Assembly (NCBI GenBank): GCA_963663495.1
Contig: OY760427.1
Coordinates: 2,914,001 to 2,978,000, forward strand
Source: G963663495 sp963663495
GTDB taxonomy: Bacteria; Bacteroidota; Rhodothermia; Rhodothermales; Bin80
DNA: 64,000 bases
Direction of reading: 5' to 3'
In this document: positions 63,097 through 64,000 of the stretch, in pieces
Layout: each line of letters opens with the position of its first letter
Position numbering within the stretch: the stretch's first letter is position 1
Program-made: the position numbers and the translations under genes
Notes under the pieces: model-generated
What the model saw: only the letters and a program-made list of their open reading frames with translations
Database searches by the model: none
Told to the model about the DNA's origin: nothing

Positions 63097-64000
63097 TCAC
63101 AAGGCTTCCAATTCAGCTTCCAGAAGCTGCTGACGGTACAAACGAGCATACCTGCCACCGGCTTCAACAAGGCTTTGGTGGTTGCCCTCCTCCACAATTC
63201 CACCTTCTTCCAAGACTAGAATGGTATCGGCATCCTGAACAGTAGAGATTCGGTGGCTTACTATAACCACCGTGCGCTGGCCATATCGGCGACGCAGGTG
63301 CCCAAGAATGCGATGCTCTGTCTTAGTATCAACGCTGCTGAGAGCATCATCAAGAAGAAGAATGCGTGGACTGCGGACCAGTGCGCGTGCCAGCGATGTT
63401 CGCTGCTTCTGACCTCCCGAAAGGGTAACCCCGCGCTCACCGACAAACGTTTCAAATCCATCCGGGAAATCCAAGACATTGTCAAGAAGTTCTGCTTCAG
63501 TGGCAGCCTCTTCGATCCGATCGCTTCCGGCTTCCAAATCTCCAAACGCGATATTCGCCCCGATGGTATCGCTGAACAAAAACACATCCTGAGGAACGTA
63601 TCCCATTCCCGCTCGGAGCACATCAACGGGTACCTTCCGGGCATCCTCTCCATCCACTCGCACAACGCCTTCTGTAGGGTCATAAGAGCGGGCAATCAAC
63701 TCCACCAATGTGGACTTTCCTGACCCTGTATGCCCAACAACTGCCAGTATCCCTCCTGCCGGGAGCGTAAATGATACGCCATGCAAGGCCCATGGCCCAT
63801 TCTCCTCATACCGGAAAGAGACATCTTCGAACACAATACGACCGGCTAGCTCCTGAATGGAATGATCCGTTGTGTTTGAGTCATAAATTTCCGGCTTCGT
63901 GTCCAGTATATCATGAATGCGACTGATGGAAGCCGACGCCCGCTGCACCATTGAAATAACAAAACCCAGAGCAGCCACCGGCCATGTGATCAGAGCGATA
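63097..64000 (-). CDS. ABC exporter half-transporter (MdlA type), C-terminal part
   Basis: The frame runs to the right edge of the window, so the N-terminus is missing. It starts in the last membrane helix (ITWPVAALGFVISMVQRASA), followed by a full ATPase: Walker A VGHTGSGKSTL, Q-loop GYVPQDVFLFSDT, signature TLSGGQKQRTSL (canonical), Walker B ILLLDDALSSVD and VSHRISTVQ. Walker B has Asp-Asp where the catalytic Glu normally lies (DDALSSVD), a common sign of a heterodimeric exporter with one degenerate site. Its probable partner is the gene at 60345-62123, which has a complementary deviation in the signature motif. Confidence 0.92.
   Translation of the reverse strand, partial: IALITWPVAALGFVISMVQRASASISRIHDILDTKPEIYDSNTTDHSIQELAGRIVFEDVSFRYEENGPWALHGVSFTLPAGGILAVVGHTGSGKSTLVELIARSYDPTEGVVRVDGEDARKVPVDVLRAGMGYVPQDVFLFSDTIGANIAFGDLEAGSDRIEEAATEAELLDNVLDFPDGFETFVGERGVTLSGGQKQRTSLARALVRSPRILLLDDALSSVDTKTEHRILGHLRRRYGQRTVVIVSHRISTVQDADTILVLEEGGIVEEGNHQSLVEAGGRYARLYRQQLLEAELEAL

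Overview
The window looks like a chromosome segment of a diderm bacterium from the Bacteroidota/Rhodothermota side of the tree. This is inferred from gene content: a tripartite RND pump, CcmF, an Mpl ligase, a C-terminally barrelled giant surface protein, and one TAnnTTTG-type promoter candidate. There are no rRNA genes, no convincing tRNA and no CRISPR array. The species cannot be named from the sequence.

Layout. 1-5.2 kb: envelope-polysaccharide precursor genes (nucleotide-sugar dehydrogenase, bifunctional ATP sulfurylase/APS kinase, UDP-glucose dehydrogenase, mannose-1-phosphate guanylyltransferase). They would supply uronic acids, GDP-mannose and PAPS, and suggest a sulfated surface polysaccharide. 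5.2-13.4 kb: a TolC/membrane-fusion/RND operon whose RND pump carries an extra membrane block, overlapping mpl (murein recycling). 13.4-20.5 kb: an accessory region with a 54-aa basic mini-protein, a cytosine-methyltransferase remnant, and a three-level nest of insertion sequences (IS1380-type inside IS66 inside an IS1595-type transposase gene) whose target duplications can be read exactly. 20.5-24.5 kb: a two-gene candidate defence operon (TrlF-like PHP-ATPase and an AlbA_2/GHKL protein). 24.5-27.6 kb: a transposase fusing a DruA-type (DUF4338) domain to a Tn5-like IS4 transposase, between long inverted repeats. 27.9-30.3 kb: ccmF.

30.4-33.1 kb: a structured intergenic stretch, a broken tnpB bounded by inverted repeats, and a second copy of the methyltransferase remnant plus mini-protein. 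33.1-39.1 kb: housekeeping genes: a Tat-exported sugar isomerase-like protein, a Mn/Zn/Fe ABC importer (two permeases with C-terminal winged-helix-like tails, and a palindromic operator candidate upstream), and a PD40 lipoprotein. 39.2-42.4 kb: a thioredoxin remnant, an IS1634-type element with a frameshift, and a truncated second tnpB. 42.7-53.2 kb: a giant autotransporter-like adhesin with 27 Calx-beta-like repeats, preceded by a 23-nt poly-C tract that probably makes it phase-variable. 53.8-58.1 kb: a 1432-aa SNF2-type helicase. 58.8-64 kb: the ArsS radical-SAM / peroxidase-like pair (arsenosugar pathway), two ABC-exporter half-transporters and RNase Z between them.

The best candidates for new biology are the poly-C-controlled adhesin, the repeated mini-protein and terminal-motif family linked to tnpB and methyltransferase debris, the TrlF/AlbA_2 pair and the DruA-transposase fusion. 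All functional calls rest on motif recognition by eye; no database search was run.
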